In this document: piece after piece, positions 26,050 through 37,324 of the stretch
Layout: every line of letters starts with the position of its first letter
How positions within the stretch are numbered: the first letter of the stretch is position 1
Assembly (NCBI RefSeq): GCF_000802965.1
Contig: NZ_JSAK01000016.1
Coordinates: 39,588 to 103,587, forward strand
Length of the DNA: 64,000 nucleotides
Direction: 5' to 3'
DNA from: Pseudomonas fluorescens
Lineage (GTDB): Bacteria > Pseudomonadota > Gammaproteobacteria > Pseudomonadales > Pseudomonadaceae
Position numbers and translations under genes: made by a program
The notes under the pieces: generated by a model
Database searches by the model: none
Told to the model about the DNA's origin: nothing
The model's input: only the letters and a program-made list of their open reading frames with translations

Positions 26050-26382
26050 TTAGTGTCCGGCAGTTTTCGAGAACAGCTGAATCACCACGACACCCAACAC
26101 AATCAACGCCATCCCCAACATCGCCGGCACATCCAGCTTTTGCCCATAGATAAACAGCGCCGCCACGCTGACCATGACGATGCCCATGCCGGCCCACACC
26201 GCGTAGGCAACACCCACGGGTACGCTGCGCACCACCAGCGTGAGCATCCAGAAGGCAATGCCGTACCCGACGATGACCAGCAACAACGGCAACGGCGTGC
26301 TGAAGCCCTTGACCGCTTTCATCGAAACAGTGGCAATCACTTCGGCGCAGATGGCGATGGCCAGGTAGTAGTAAGCGGTCAT
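26050..26382 (-). CDS. SMR-family small multidrug transporter
   Basis: A 110-residue, four-helix proton-coupled exporter. The essential glutamate lies in helix one (LAIAICAEVIATVSMKA, Glu at about 14). Helix three carries YAVWAGMGIVMVSVAALFIYGQ, the EmrE/QacC-type signature with the substrate-contact Trp. This separates it from Gdx/SugE guanidinium exporters, although sequence alone is not decisive. Such proteins act as antiparallel dimers. It is divergent from the LysR gene, which could regulate it. Confidence 0.88.
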   Translation of the reverse strand: MTAYYYLAIAICAEVIATVSMKAVKGFSTPLPLLLVIVGYGIAFWMLTLVVRSVPVGVAYAVWAGMGIVMVSVAALFIYGQKLDVPAMLGMALIVLGVVVIQLFSKTAGH

Positions 26383-26473
26383 GGGTCAATCCTCGTATGA
26401 AGTGTTGCTTGCTGAGTTCGGCATTTTAGGGATTCTCCAGATGCGGTAAAGTCATTACCTATCTGCTCTGAAG

Positions 26474-27400
26474 ATGGGTTTGCCGATGCAATGGAATCTT
26501 GAACAACTGCGCTTGTTTGTCGGTGTGGCGGAGCAGCGTTCGTTTTCTGCTGTCGCTCGGGAGCAGCGCAAAGCCCAGTCGGCGGTCAGTAGTGCGATTG
26601 CGCTATTAGAGGAAGACCTGGGCGTGAGCCTGTTCGATCGCAGCAGCGGCCGCCAGCCGAAACTCACTGAGGCTGGCAATGCCTTGCTCGAAGAAGCACG
26701 GGAAGTGCTGCGCCAATGCGAGCGTCTCAATGGCCGGGCGCTGGCGATGATGCGCGGCCAGGAAGCCCGCCTGCGTCTGGCCCAGGACGAGGCGATGCCT
26801 TACCAACCCGTCATTGAAAGCTTTGAAGCGTTGGCGGAAAAATTTCCCAGCCTTGAAGTGCAACTGACCAGCGCCGCCCAGGGCGATGTGGCGCGCAAAC
26901 TGGTGGAGCGCCGGGCGGATTTGGGTTTGCTGTTTTATCACGATCAGATTCCGGAAGCCCTTGAACGGCGTGTGCTGGGGAGCGTCGAGATGGTCACGGT
27001 GTGCGGCGTCGGGCATCCGCTGGCGGCGAATCCTGAAGTGAACTGCCAGGAACTGGCGCAGCATCGTCAGTTGCTGATGTCCACGCAGTCCAGTGTCTAC
27101 CCCGGAAGCGAAGCGGCCAGCCCGCAGGTCTGGCGCGCCGACAGTTTCTATGTGATGGCCGAATGGCTGGTGCGCGGCCTCGGCTGGGCCTGGCTGCCGC
27201 GTCACGTGGTGCAGTACCCGGCGTATCAGGATTTGATGGTCGAACTGGCCAGCGAATGGACCCCGCCGGCGCTGGTGGTGGAACTGGTCTGGCGCCGTGA
27301 TGAACCGCTCGGTCCGGCGGCTCGCTGGCTGGCGGAACGTTTTGCCGTGCATCTGCAGGCGATCGGTGAAAAACCCGATAAACTCCGCCGCCATGAATAG
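26474..27400 (+). CDS. LysR-family transcriptional regulator
   Basis: A 308-residue regulator: N-terminal winged helix-turn-helix at about residues 5-65 (MQWNLEQLRLFVGVAEQRSF, AQSAVSSAIALLEEDLGVSLFDR), then a two-lobed effector-binding domain. A start at ATG 26486 is equally possible (304 residues). It lies divergent from the SMR transporter, the classic LysR layout, and so may control it; no operator was defined. Its last eight bases overlap the waaA start. Confidence 0.9.
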   Translation: MGLPMQWNLEQLRLFVGVAEQRSFSAVAREQRKAQSAVSSAIALLEEDLGVSLFDRSSGRQPKLTEAGNALLEEAREVLRQCERLNGRALAMMRGQEARLRLAQDEAMPYQPVIESFEALAEKFPSLEVQLTSAAQGDVARKLVERRADLGLLFYHDQIPEALERRVLGSVEMVTVCGVGHPLAANPEVNCQELAQHRQLLMSTQSSVYPGSEAASPQVWRADSFYVMAEWLVRGLGWAWLPRHVVQYPAYQDLMVELASEWTPPALVVELVWRRDEPLGPAARWLAERFAVHLQAIGEKPDKLRRHE

Positions 27401-28670
27401 AACTCTCTACACCGCGCTGTTTTACCTGGGGCTGCCATTGGTAGCGATTCGGCTGTGGCTGCGGGCGCGCAAGGCGCCGGCCTACGCCAAACGCATTGGC
27501 GAGCGTTTCTCCTACGGCATGCCGACGATGAAACCCGGTGGAATATGGGTGCATGCGGTATCCGTAGGCGAAAGCATTGCCGCCGCACCGATGATTCGCG
27601 CGTTGCTGCAACGTTATCCACAGCTGCCGATCACCGTGACGTGCATGACGCCGACCGGTTCGGAGCGCATCCAGGCGTTGTTCGCCAACGAACCGCGCAT
27701 CCAGCACTGCTATTTGCCTTACGACTTGCCGTGCGCGGCCAAGCGCTTTCTTGACCGGGTCCAGCCAAAATTGGCGGTGATCATGGAAACCGAACTCTGG
27801 CCCAACCATATCCATCAATGTGCCAAACGCGGGATTCCCGTGGCGCTGGCCAATGCGCGACTGTCCGAGCGTTCGGCGAGGGGCTATGGCCGTTTCCGCA
27901 AACTGACCGCGCCGATGCTCGCCGAGATGAGCCTGTTCGCGGTGCAGACCGAAGCCGAGGCCCAGCGTTTTCGTGATTTGGGCGCTCGGTCGGAAACCGT
28001 CGAAGTCACCGGCTCGATCAAGTTCGACCTGACCATCGACCCGCAACTGTTGCTGCGTGCCGCCGAGCTGCGTGGCCAATGGCAGGCGCAGGAGCGCCCG
28101 GTGTGGATCGCCGCCAGTACTCACGAGGGCGAAGACGAGGTGGTGCTAGCAGCCCATCGTCAGTTGCTGGCGGGCCATCCCGATGCCTTGCTGATTCTGG
28201 TGCCGCGCCATCCGGAGCGCTTCAATCCGATGTTCGACCTGTGTCGCCAGCAGGGCTTTGCCACGGTCCGTCGTTCCAGCGGCGAACCGGTGACTGCCGC
28301 GACTTCGGTGCTGTTGGGCGACACCATGGGCGAGTTGCTGTTTCTTTATGCCTTGGCCGACAGTGCGTTCGTTGGCGGCAGCCTGGTACCGAACGGCGGC
28401 CATAACTTGCTGGAACCGGCGGCCTTGGCCAAACCGGTGCTGAGTGGCCCGCACCTGTTCAACTTCCTCGAAATCGCCGCGCAGTTGCGCGGTGCCGGAG
28501 CGTTGCAGGAAGTGGAAGATGCCGAAGGGTTGGCGTTGGCGGTGCAGCGGTTGTTCGAATTGCCGCGGGATGCGCAGCGGATGGCGGAGGCGGGTCTGAA
28601 AGTGATGCGCACCAATCAGGGCGCGTTGCAGCGTTTGCTCGATGGGCTAGGCCGTTTGATCGACCGCTAA
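27393..28670 (+). CDS. waaA: Kdo transferase
   Basis: Transfers Kdo residues from CMP-Kdo to lipid IVA, the step before WaaC. The 425-residue GT30 protein begins NRTLYTALFYLGLPLVAIRLWL, a membrane-anchoring segment. It has GGIWVHAVSVGESIAAAPMI with the catalytic-type Glu near residue 60, METELWPNHI near 130, and the C-terminal GGSLVPNGGHNLLEPAAL near 325. ATG 27393 overlaps the LysR stop by eight bases and gives the E. coli length. It is apart from the main core cluster by about 5 kb, as in PAO1. Confidence 0.94.
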   Translation: MNRTLYTALFYLGLPLVAIRLWLRARKAPAYAKRIGERFSYGMPTMKPGGIWVHAVSVGESIAAAPMIRALLQRYPQLPITVTCMTPTGSERIQALFANEPRIQHCYLPYDLPCAAKRFLDRVQPKLAVIMETELWPNHIHQCAKRGIPVALANARLSERSARGYGRFRKLTAPMLAEMSLFAVQTEAEAQRFRDLGARSETVEVTGSIKFDLTIDPQLLLRAAELRGQWQAQERPVWIAASTHEGEDEVVLAAHRQLLAGHPDALLILVPRHPERFNPMFDLCRQQGFATVRRSSGEPVTAATSVLLGDTMGELLFLYALADSAFVGGSLVPNGGHNLLEPAALAKPVLSGPHLFNFLEIAAQLRGAGALQEVEDAEGLALAVQRLFELPRDAQRMAEAGLKVMRTNQGALQRLLDGLGRLIDR

Positions 28671-28675
28671 TTCGC

Positions 28676-28992
28676 AGGAGCCGGCTTGCTGGCGATGGCG
28701 TCCTTGAAACCGCTATCGCCAACAAGTCGGCTCCTACAGGATTTGCGTCATGCCCGGATCGAGCGGCGTACCGTCTCGTAGGAGCAAGCTTGCTCGCGAA
28801 GGCATCTCGCTGACGCTATCGCCAGCAAGCCGGCTCCTACAGGTTTTGCGTCATGCCCGGATCGAGCGGCACACCGATTTTCGTAGGAGCAAGCTTGCTC
28901 GCGATGGCAATCTCGCTGACGCCATCGCCAGCAAGCCGGCTCCTACAGGTTTTGCTTTCCCCTGTAGGAGCTGCCGCAGGCTGCGATCTTTT
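28676..28992. repeat. REP array with tandem duplication
   Basis: The 327-base gap between waaA and tolC is almost entirely REP sequence. There are alternating arms of the GGAGCCGGCTTGCTGGCGATGG type and one terminal AGGAGCTGCCGCAGGCTGCG element near 28963. A unit of about 103 bases starting with TTTGCGTCATGCCCGG at 28742 is repeated at 28845. No gene is seen here. Confidence 0.85.
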
Positions 28993-28996
28993 GCTT

Positions 28997-30436
28997 TTAC
29001 TGACCCGGTCTTGCCTTCAACTGCTCAGCCGCCGCCTTCGCCAGATCCGGCGGCAGGAAGTCCTTGTCCGGGTTGTAGTTGGGGTTGAGCCAGCGTGCCA
29101 GGTCCTGCAAATCCCCCGGGTTCAACGTGCCGGCCTGTTGCTTCAGGCGCAGGTTGTCGAGGATGTAGTCGTACCGGGTGTTGTTGTAATCACGTACCGA
29201 GGTGTAGAGCGAGCGCTGCGCATCCAGCACGTCGACGATGTTTCGCGTGCCCACCTGATAGCCGATTTCGGTTGCTTCCACCGCGCTCTGGTTGGAGATG
29301 ATCGACTGCTTGCGCGCCTGCACCTGCTCGACATCGGTGTTCACCGCGCGGTGCAGGTCGCGGGTGTTTTCGACGATTTGCCGACGCAGGGATTCGCGTT
29401 GCTGCTCGGTCTGGTCCAGTTGCGCATAGGATTGGCGCACCTGGGAGTTGATCAGACCACCGCTGTAGATCGGGATGTTCAATTGCAGTCCGATCTGCGT
29501 TTGCTCGACATCGCCTTTGTAGGGAACACCGAAGGCACTCGGGTTGCTGAAGCCCAGCGCATCGTTATCACCTTTCTCGTATTTCGCAATCGCATCGACG
29601 GTCGGCGCATGGCCGGCCTTGCGCTGCTTGAGGGTTTGCTCGGCGGCGCTGACCGCGTAGTTGCTGGCCAACAGATTGAGGTTCTGCCGGGCGGCGGTTT
29701 CGACCCAGGCTTTGGCGTCGTTCGGCGCTGGCGGCAGAATCGGCAGGTTGTGGCTGATGCCCTGGATCGAGTTGTATTGACGGTTGGTCAAGGTGATCAG
29801 GGCTTCGAAAGCATCATCCACCTGACGCTGCGCAACGATACGGTTGGCGCGTGCGGTGTCGTAGCTGGCCTGTGAGTTCAGCACGTCGGTCTTGTCCGAG
29901 AGGCCGACATCGAAGCGCTCGTTGGACTGATCGAGTTGACGCTTGAACGCGGCTTCCTCGGCTTTGGTCGACGCCAGGTTGTCCTGGCTGCGCAGAACGT
30001 TGAAGTAACTGTCAGCGGTTTGCAGGATCAGGTTTTGTTCAGTCGCCGAAAGTTGCAGGGCGGCCTGTTCGTTGACGTCCTTGGCTGCCTGGAACTGGAA
30101 CCAGCGATCGGCACGGAACAGTGGCTGCGCCAGGGTCGCCTGATACGAATGAGCGTTGCGGTTGGCGGTGGCCGACGGCTGATCGATCGAGGTGCGCACG
30201 CTGGCAATATCGGCGCCGCCCGAGAGATTGGGCAGCAACCCGGCGCGGGCCTGGGGCACGACTTCTTTCTGGGCGCCATATTGAGCGATGGCAGCGGCGA
30301 GGTCGGCGTTGTTGTTCACCGCTTCCTGATAGACGCTGACCAGATCGGTTTTGCTCGATAAGGGCGCTTCTGCTGCCCAAGCCATTCCGTTGGACGCACA
30401 AGACACGGCGAGGGCCAGTGAGAGTTTGCGCAGCAT
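28997..30436 (-). CDS. tolC: TolC-family outer membrane efflux/secretion channel
   Basis: Outer-membrane trimeric channel protein of 479 residues. It has a signal peptide (RKLSLALAVSCASNGMAWA), then two repeats of the helical barrel domain. Characteristic stretches are LAAAIAQYGAQKEVVPQARA near 40, NLILQTADSYFNVLRSQDNL near 135, and QAGTLNPGDLQDLARWLNP near the end. It works with inner-membrane partners in type I secretion or drug efflux. AGGGA is well spaced before the ATG. No pump gene is adjacent, so it is probably a shared channel. PAO1 has its counterpart (PA4974, opmH as recalled) next to thiC as well. Confidence 0.9.
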   Translation of the reverse strand: MLRKLSLALAVSCASNGMAWAAEAPLSSKTDLVSVYQEAVNNNADLAAAIAQYGAQKEVVPQARAGLLPNLSGGADIASVRTSIDQPSATANRNAHSYQATLAQPLFRADRWFQFQAAKDVNEQAALQLSATEQNLILQTADSYFNVLRSQDNLASTKAEEAAFKRQLDQSNERFDVGLSDKTDVLNSQASYDTARANRIVAQRQVDDAFEALITLTNRQYNSIQGISHNLPILPPAPNDAKAWVETAARQNLNLLASNYAVSAAEQTLKQRKAGHAPTVDAIAKYEKGDNDALGFSNPSAFGVPYKGDVEQTQIGLQLNIPIYSGGLINSQVRQSYAQLDQTEQQRESLRRQIVENTRDLHRAVNTDVEQVQARKQSIISNQSAVEATEIGYQVGTRNIVDVLDAQRSLYTSVRDYNNTRYDYILDNLRLKQQAGTLNPGDLQDLARWLNPNYNPDKDFLPPDLAKAAAEQLKARPGQ

Positions 30437-30605
30437 GAGGCGATCCCTTAAAAATTACGCTGATAATTTGAGCGCCAAGGCTACGGCGCGGCACATGCAG
30501 CGTCAATGCGCAGCATGGCCGTAGCGAGTGTAGTTGCGCAGACGAGCGGCAACAATCCTGCCGTTCCCGGTAATTGCGCCATTCATCACGGTGTTTGCAG
30601 CGGTG

Positions 30606-30635
30606 TTGGCGTTCCTTGCCAGTTGTGTCTAGACT
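30606..30635 (+). promoter_or_regulatory. Possible thiC promoter
   Basis: TTGGCG at 30606-30611 and TAGACT at 30630-30635 are 18 bp apart. The expected transcript start is at about 30642, exactly where the TPP riboswitch begins, which supports the assignment although both hexamers are imperfect. Confidence 0.45.
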
Positions 30636-30642
30636 GGCCGGG

Positions 30643-32803
<2,161 letters not shown>

Positions 32804-32810
32804 TGCCAAC

Positions 32811-32892
32811 TGTGGGAGCCGGCTTGCCGGCGATGGCGGTGCACCTGATGCACCGCGTCGCTTTGATCGCTGGCAAGCCAGCTCCTACAGGA
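32811..32892. repeat. REPIN doublet between thiC and cytX
   Basis: Inverted arms GGAGCCGGCTTGCCGGCGAT (32815-32834) and its imperfect complement ending CCAGCTCCTACAG (near 32867-32890) form a hairpin in the 132-base gap. If thiC and cytX share a transcript, this would lie inside it. Confidence 0.8.
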
Positions 32893-32935
32893 CCGTGCAG
32901 ACCACAACAACAAATGTCCCTCTGAGATAACGCCC

Positions 32936-34228
32936 TTGAGCATTCAACCCAGCACTTACTCACCTGATATCGCGGTGCCGACCGACAAACGTGTCTTCGG
33001 CGGCCGTGATCTGTTTTCCCTGTGGTTCTCCCTCGGCATTGGCCTGATGGTGCTGCAGACCGGCGCACTGTTGGCGCCAGGTTTGGGGCTTTCCGGCTCG
33101 TTGCTGGCGATTTTTCTAGGCACGCTGGTCGGCGTTCTGCTGCTGGCCGCCGTCGGCGTGATCGGCAGCGACACCGGCCTGTCGTCCATGGCAGCACTCA
33201 AGCTCAGCCTCGGCAAACGTGGCGCGAGCCTGCCGGCGGTGCTGAACCTGGTGCAACTGATCGGTTGGGGTTCGTTCGAAATCATCGTCATGCGCGATGC
33301 CGCCAGCCTGTTGGGCGCGAAGGCCTTCAGCGAAGGCAGCCTGCTGTCGAGTCCTATGCTGTGGACGCTGTTCTTCGGTGCATTGGCAACCTTGCTGGCT
33401 GTCAGCGGTCCGTTGACCTTCGTACGGCAGATCCTGCGCAAGTGGGGCATCTGGCTGCTGCTGGCCGCGTGCATCTGGCTGACCTGGAACCTGTTCGCCA
33501 AGGCTGATCTGGCCGCGTTGTGGGCCCAGGCCGGCGATGGCTCGATGCCGTTCGCGGTGGGTTTCGACATTGCCATCGCCATGCCGTTGTCGTGGCTGCC
33601 GCTGATTGCCGACTACTCGCGTTTCGGCAAGCGGGCGAAGAATGTCTTCGGTGGCACCGCGATCGGTTTCTTTATCGGTAACTTCTGGCTGATGAGCCTG
33701 GGCGTGGCCTACACCCTGGCGTTCGCGCCGAGCGGTGAAGTCAATGCCTTGCTGTTGGCGCTGGCCGGTGCCGGCCTGGGGATTCCGCTGCTGCTGATTC
33801 TGCTGGATGAATCGGAAAACGCCTTTGCCGATATTCACTCGGCGGCGGTGTCGAGCGGGATTCTGTTGCGCCTGAAAGTCGAACACCTGGCGTTGGCCAT
33901 CGGTGTGGTCTGTACCCTTATCGCCTTGCTGGCGCCATTGGCTCAGTACCAGAACTTCCTGCTGTTGATCGGCTCGGTGTTTGCGCCGTTGTTCGGCGTG
34001 GTGCTGGTGGATCACTTCATCCTGCGCAAACGCAGTGGCCAGGTGGCGTCAGCCGCATTGCGCTGGCCGGCGCTGCTCGCCTGGTTGGGCGGTGTCAGCA
34101 CCTATCATTTGCTGGCCAATCTGTATCCGGACGTTGGTGCAACCCTGCCGGCGCTGATCCTGGCAGGGCTGCTTCAGCTCGTGCTGGGCCGGGCCTTCAG
34201 TTACGGCCGGGAAACAGCTCGGGCTTGA
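32936..34228 (+). CDS. cytX: Hydroxymethylpyrimidine transporter
   Basis: A 430-residue permease of the nucleobase:cation symporter-1 family, with about twelve membrane spans. Members next to thiamine genes (CytX) are predicted to import hydroxymethylpyrimidine. Features include FSLWFSLGIGLMVLQTGALL in the first span, NLVQLIGWGSFEIIVMRDAA near 100-120, and IAMPLSWLPLIADYSRFGKR near 215. The start is TTG 32936. It follows thiC across a REP doublet and converges with the next gene, overlapping its coding end by 32 bases. Confidence 0.82.
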   Translation: MSIQPSTYSPDIAVPTDKRVFGGRDLFSLWFSLGIGLMVLQTGALLAPGLGLSGSLLAIFLGTLVGVLLLAAVGVIGSDTGLSSMAALKLSLGKRGASLPAVLNLVQLIGWGSFEIIVMRDAASLLGAKAFSEGSLLSSPMLWTLFFGALATLLAVSGPLTFVRQILRKWGIWLLLAACIWLTWNLFAKADLAALWAQAGDGSMPFAVGFDIAIAMPLSWLPLIADYSRFGKRAKNVFGGTAIGFFIGNFWLMSLGVAYTLAFAPSGEVNALLLALAGAGLGIPLLLILLDESENAFADIHSAAVSSGILLRLKVEHLALAIGVVCTLIALLAPLAQYQNFLLLIGSVFAPLFGVVLVDHFILRKRSGQVASAALRWPALLAWLGGVSTYHLLANLYPDVGATLPALILAGLLQLVLGRAFSYGRETARA

Positions 34229-34943
34229 TGATGCCGTTCAGGCGAGGGTAGGGGATCTTCAGTTCGACATGGCCCAGCGCGTACGGCGCGATGCTGCTGG
34301 TTTCGTACTTGAGGATCACCCCGCCATAGGTCAGCGCCACGTTCTGGGTTTTCTGGAACGGCCAGCTCTTCACGAACTCCGGTTCCTGATCGAGCTTGGT
34401 GCTGATCAGCCAGCTGTTGTGCGCCACCTGCGCCGCTTTCCAGAACGCCTCTTCCTGGCCGGGCACCAGCATGTCCGAGAGCGTCAGCACTTTCTGCTGC
34501 TGACGCGAATAGTTGATGAAACCCCGACCCGGCGTGCCATGGGCACCGCCGGTGTCCAGGTAGCTGGACAACTCGATGATCACCAAGCCGTCATGCTGCT
34601 CACGTACCTTGGCCTGCAAGTAAATGCTGTTGCGCGGGCCGGCGGTGCGCAAAAACTGTTCGCGATAAGCTGCCAGCGTCGGCGCCACCGGGGCGTCGGG
34701 CGAGGTGCGGGTCATTTGCAGCAAGCGTTTTTCGATGATGCCGTCCAGTGCAGGTTCGGCGGGGAAGTGCAGGGTGTCGATGTTCACCAGCGGACAGTCC
34801 TGGTCCGTGCAGCCTGGCTTGAGCTGTTCAGTGGCGTCGCGGGTGGTTTCCAGCGGCGCCCGATAGTTGGGCTGGAACAGGCTCTGGCAAGCGCCCAGGG
34901 TCAGGGCGATGGCGGCCACGGAGGCGATTTTAAAAAGCGACAT
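34197..34943 (-). CDS. Lipoprotein with DUF4163/DUF3298 domains
   Basis: A 248-residue predicted lipoprotein. The signal peptide FKIASVAAIALTLGACQS has a lipobox (LGAC) with Cys at about 19. The body holds the PdaC-like N-terminal module and the RsiV-type DUF3298 C-terminal module (SYLDTGGAHGTPGRGFINYS, then LTLSDMLVPGQEEAFWKAA, and VILKYETSSIAPYALG near the end). Such domains occur in sigma-factor regulators and polysaccharide-linked proteins, and their role here is unknown. AAGGA is well placed before the ATG. Its 3' end lies within cytX on the other strand. Confidence 0.82.
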   Translation of the reverse strand: MSLFKIASVAAIALTLGACQSLFQPNYRAPLETTRDATEQLKPGCTDQDCPLVNIDTLHFPAEPALDGIIEKRLLQMTRTSPDAPVAPTLAAYREQFLRTAGPRNSIYLQAKVREQHDGLVIIELSSYLDTGGAHGTPGRGFINYSRQQQKVLTLSDMLVPGQEEAFWKAAQVAHNSWLISTKLDQEPEFVKSWPFQKTQNVALTYGGVILKYETSSIAPYALGHVELKIPYPRLNGIIKPELFPGRN

Positions 34944-35149
34944 GGTTGTCCTTCATAAAACAGGGAAAGGCGAAAAGTTACCCGCTTCGACTGTCAACGG
35001 AGCAGTCAGTTCGCCACTAAGCTAATTAGAGTGGGTTTCTCCCTCACCGTCTATCCCGCTGACGGGAAAGGGGCTGCATCAAACGTCACGGGCGCGTTAG
35101 GATGGCGCGAAGTCGAGGCTGGAGCCTCGTTGTCGTTACGAGGATTGTC

Positions 35150-35767
35150 ATGACTGATTTTGCCAACGCCATTCCGACCGCCGTTGATATCGTTCGGCGC
35201 GAAAAGTGCTACGAGGGCTTCTACAAGCTTGATCGCGTGCACTTGCGCCACGAATTGTTCGCCGGCGGCATGAGTCGCGAGATCAATCGTGAAGTATTCG
35301 TGCGCCACGACGCGGTTTGCGTACTGCCTTACGATCCGCAGCGTGACGAAGTGGTGCTGATCGAGCAATTCCGGGTCGGCGCCATGGGCAAGACCGACAA
35401 TCCGTGGCTGGTCGAACTGGTCGCTGGTCTGATCGACAAGGATGAAGTGCCGGAAGAAGTTGCTCACCGCGAAGGGCAGGAGGAAGCTGGGCTTGTATTC
35501 GGGGCGCTGTGGCCGATGACCAAATATTTTCCATCGCCGGGCGGCAGCAATGAATTCGTGCATTTGTACCTGGGGCGTTGCGAGACAACCGGGGTCGGCG
35601 GCCTGCATGGGCTGGAGGAAGAAGCAGAAGATATCCGCGTAACGGTGTGGGCTTTCGAAGATGCCCTGCAAGCCGTGCGCGACGGTCGTATTGCCAACGC
35701 GGCCAGCATCATTGCCTTGCAATGGCTGGCACTGAACCGCGTTGAAGTGAGGGGGTTATGGTCGTAA
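35150..35767 (+). CDS. nudF: ADP-ribose pyrophosphatase (Nudix hydrolase)
   Basis: Hydrolyses ADP-ribose to AMP and ribose 5-phosphate. The 205-residue protein carries a full Nudix box, GLIDKDEVPEEVAHREGQEE at residues near 90-109, followed by AGL. The N-terminal dimerisation region (YEGFYKLDRVHLRHELF) and VFVRHDAVCVLPYD are as in E. coli NudF/AdpP. ATG 35150 is chosen over upstream frame because ACGAGGA lies just before it. It begins a run nudF-DUF1249-cpdA-yqiA-parE seen across gammaproteobacteria and overlaps the next gene by ten bases. Confidence 0.92.
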   Translation: MTDFANAIPTAVDIVRREKCYEGFYKLDRVHLRHELFAGGMSREINREVFVRHDAVCVLPYDPQRDEVVLIEQFRVGAMGKTDNPWLVELVAGLIDKDEVPEEVAHREGQEEAGLVFGALWPMTKYFPSPGGSNEFVHLYLGRCETTGVGGLHGLEEEAEDIRVTVWAFEDALQAVRDGRIANAASIIALQWLALNRVEVRGLWS

Positions 35768-36210
35768 ACAAGCTGCGCGATCGCTATCGGGTTGACCTCG
35801 TGGGGCTGCAAGCCTCGTGTGAGGCGAACTATGCGCGCCTGATGCGACTGCTGCCGGACATGCGCAGCGAGCCCGCCGCGCGGCGCATCGCCGTGACCCA
35901 TGGCGAGCAGATGCTCGGCGTGCTGGCGCTGGAAGTGCTGCAGGTCTGTCCGTACACCACGACCCTGCAAGTGCGCCAGGAACACAGCTTGCCGTGGCTG
36001 CCGGTGCCGCAACTGGAAGTGCAGGTGTATCACGACGCCTGCATGGCCGAAGTGGTCAGCGCCGAACATGCGCGACGCTTTCGTGGCATCTATCCTTATC
36101 CGAACGCCTCGATGCACCAACCCGACGAAAAGGCCCAACTGAACATGTTCCTGGGCGAATGGTTGAGCCATTGCCTGGCGTTGGGGCACGAGTACGAAGT
36201 GGTCCGTTAA
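35758..36210 (+). CDS. DUF1249 family protein (YqiB-like)
   Basis: A 150-residue soluble protein of unknown function in the DUF1249/YqiB family: KLRDRYRVDLVGLQASCEANY at the start, KVLALEVLQVCPYTTTLQV-type core near 55-70, VYHDACMAEVV, and the end PDEKAQLNMFLGEWLSHCL. The ribosome site GAGGGGG is strong. It overlaps nudF by ten bases and sits between nudF and cpdA as in E. coli, so co-transcription is nearly certain; no function follows from that. Confidence 0.88.
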   Translation: MVVNKLRDRYRVDLVGLQASCEANYARLMRLLPDMRSEPAARRIAVTHGEQMLGVLALEVLQVCPYTTTLQVRQEHSLPWLPVPQLEVQVYHDACMAEVVSAEHARRFRGIYPYPNASMHQPDEKAQLNMFLGEWLSHCLALGHEYEVVR

Positions 36211-36313
36211 CGTTGTTGTGAACTGCGTCAGGTTCACGGATTCCCATTTTCGATCATCCCCCAGCATAATTGCGCCATTATCCAATCCCGCGATCACGCC
36301 CTGGGAGACCACC

Positions 36314-37129
36314 TTGCCGAGCGTATCCACCCTGACCACCGCCGATCCGGCGTTGCTGGTGCAAATTTCCGACAGCCATCTGTTCGCCGAGGCGGACGGT
36401 ACGCTGCTGGGCATGAATACTCGCGACAGTCTGCAAAAAGTCATCGAACTGGTGCGCGCGCAGCAGCCGCAGATCGACCTGATCCTGGCCACCGGCGATA
36501 TATCCCAGGACGGCACGCTGGAGTCCTACCAGCAGTTTCGAGAGCAGACCGGGCAACTCGATGCGCCGGCGCGCTGGATTCCCGGCAATCACGACGAGCC
36601 GCGGATCATGGCCGAGGCCGCGGTGCAAAGTGCTTTGCTGGAACCGGTGGTGGATATCGGTAACTGGCGGGTCACGCTGCTGGATTCCGCCGTGCCGGGC
36701 TCGGTGCCAGGGTTTCTGCAGGATGAACAGTTGCAGTTGCTGGCCCAGGCGCTGAGCGAAGCGCCCGAGCGCCATCATCTGGTGTGTTTCCATCATCATC
36801 CGGTGTCGATCGGTTGCGAATGGATGGAGCCGATAGGCTTGCGCAATCCAGAAGCCTTTTTTGAAGTGCTCGATCGTTTTCCGCAGGCGCGTGCAGTGCT
36901 GTGGGGGCACGTGCATCAGGAAATCGATCAAATGCGTAACGGCGTGCGTCTGATCGCCTCGCCGTCGACCTGCATTCAGTTCGAGCCGGGCAGCGAAGAT
37001 TTCAAGGTCGGGGAGCAGGCACCAGGGTATCGCTGGTTGCGGTTGTTGCCGGATGGACGGCTGGAAACGGGCGTGGAGCGCGTGACTGGCTTCGACTTCC
37101 AGGTCGATTACGGCTCAAACGGCTACTGA
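36314..37129 (+). CDS. cpdA: 3',5'-cyclic AMP phosphodiesterase
   Basis: Metallophosphoesterase that degrades cAMP. The 271-residue protein has all five family motifs: ISDSHLF near residue 20, ATGDISQDG near 62, GNHDEP near 94, FHHHPVS near 158 and GHVHQE near 198. The start is placed at TTG 36314, preceded by GGGAGA, because it gives the normal length; the frame is open further upstream without a family-like sequence. In Pseudomonas it tunes cAMP-Vfr signalling. Confidence 0.88.
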   Translation: MPSVSTLTTADPALLVQISDSHLFAEADGTLLGMNTRDSLQKVIELVRAQQPQIDLILATGDISQDGTLESYQQFREQTGQLDAPARWIPGNHDEPRIMAEAAVQSALLEPVVDIGNWRVTLLDSAVPGSVPGFLQDEQLQLLAQALSEAPERHHLVCFHHHPVSIGCEWMEPIGLRNPEAFFEVLDRFPQARAVLWGHVHQEIDQMRNGVRLIASPSTCIQFEPGSEDFKVGEQAPGYRWLRLLPDGRLETGVERVTGFDFQVDYGSNGY

Positions 37130-37159
37130 CATATTGGTCATTTCCATATATCGGGGCGC

Positions 37160-37247
37160 GGCCATCGCGAGCAGGCTCACTCCCACAGGGATTAGTGGTC
37201 AACGCAGAATCAATGTGAGAGCGAGCCTGCTCGCGATGGCGTCCGCA
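37160..37247. repeat. REPIN doublet
   Basis: Inverted arms around CCATCGCGAGCAGGCTCACT and GAGAGCGAGCCTGCTCGCGAT lie at about 37162-37187 and 37216-37240, in the gap between cpdA and yqiA. Confidence 0.8.
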
Positions 37248-37324
37248 CAGACGCCGCCGATTTCTATATCTATCCCCGATTCCCTGTAAACTCCGCCTCT
37301 TTACCCGACGCACAGGGAGTTCAA

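Noticed and set aside
28676..28992. CRISPR-like repeats
   Set aside because: The repeats are inverted REP pairs with variable short gaps, not direct repeats with equal spacers, and no cas genes are near.
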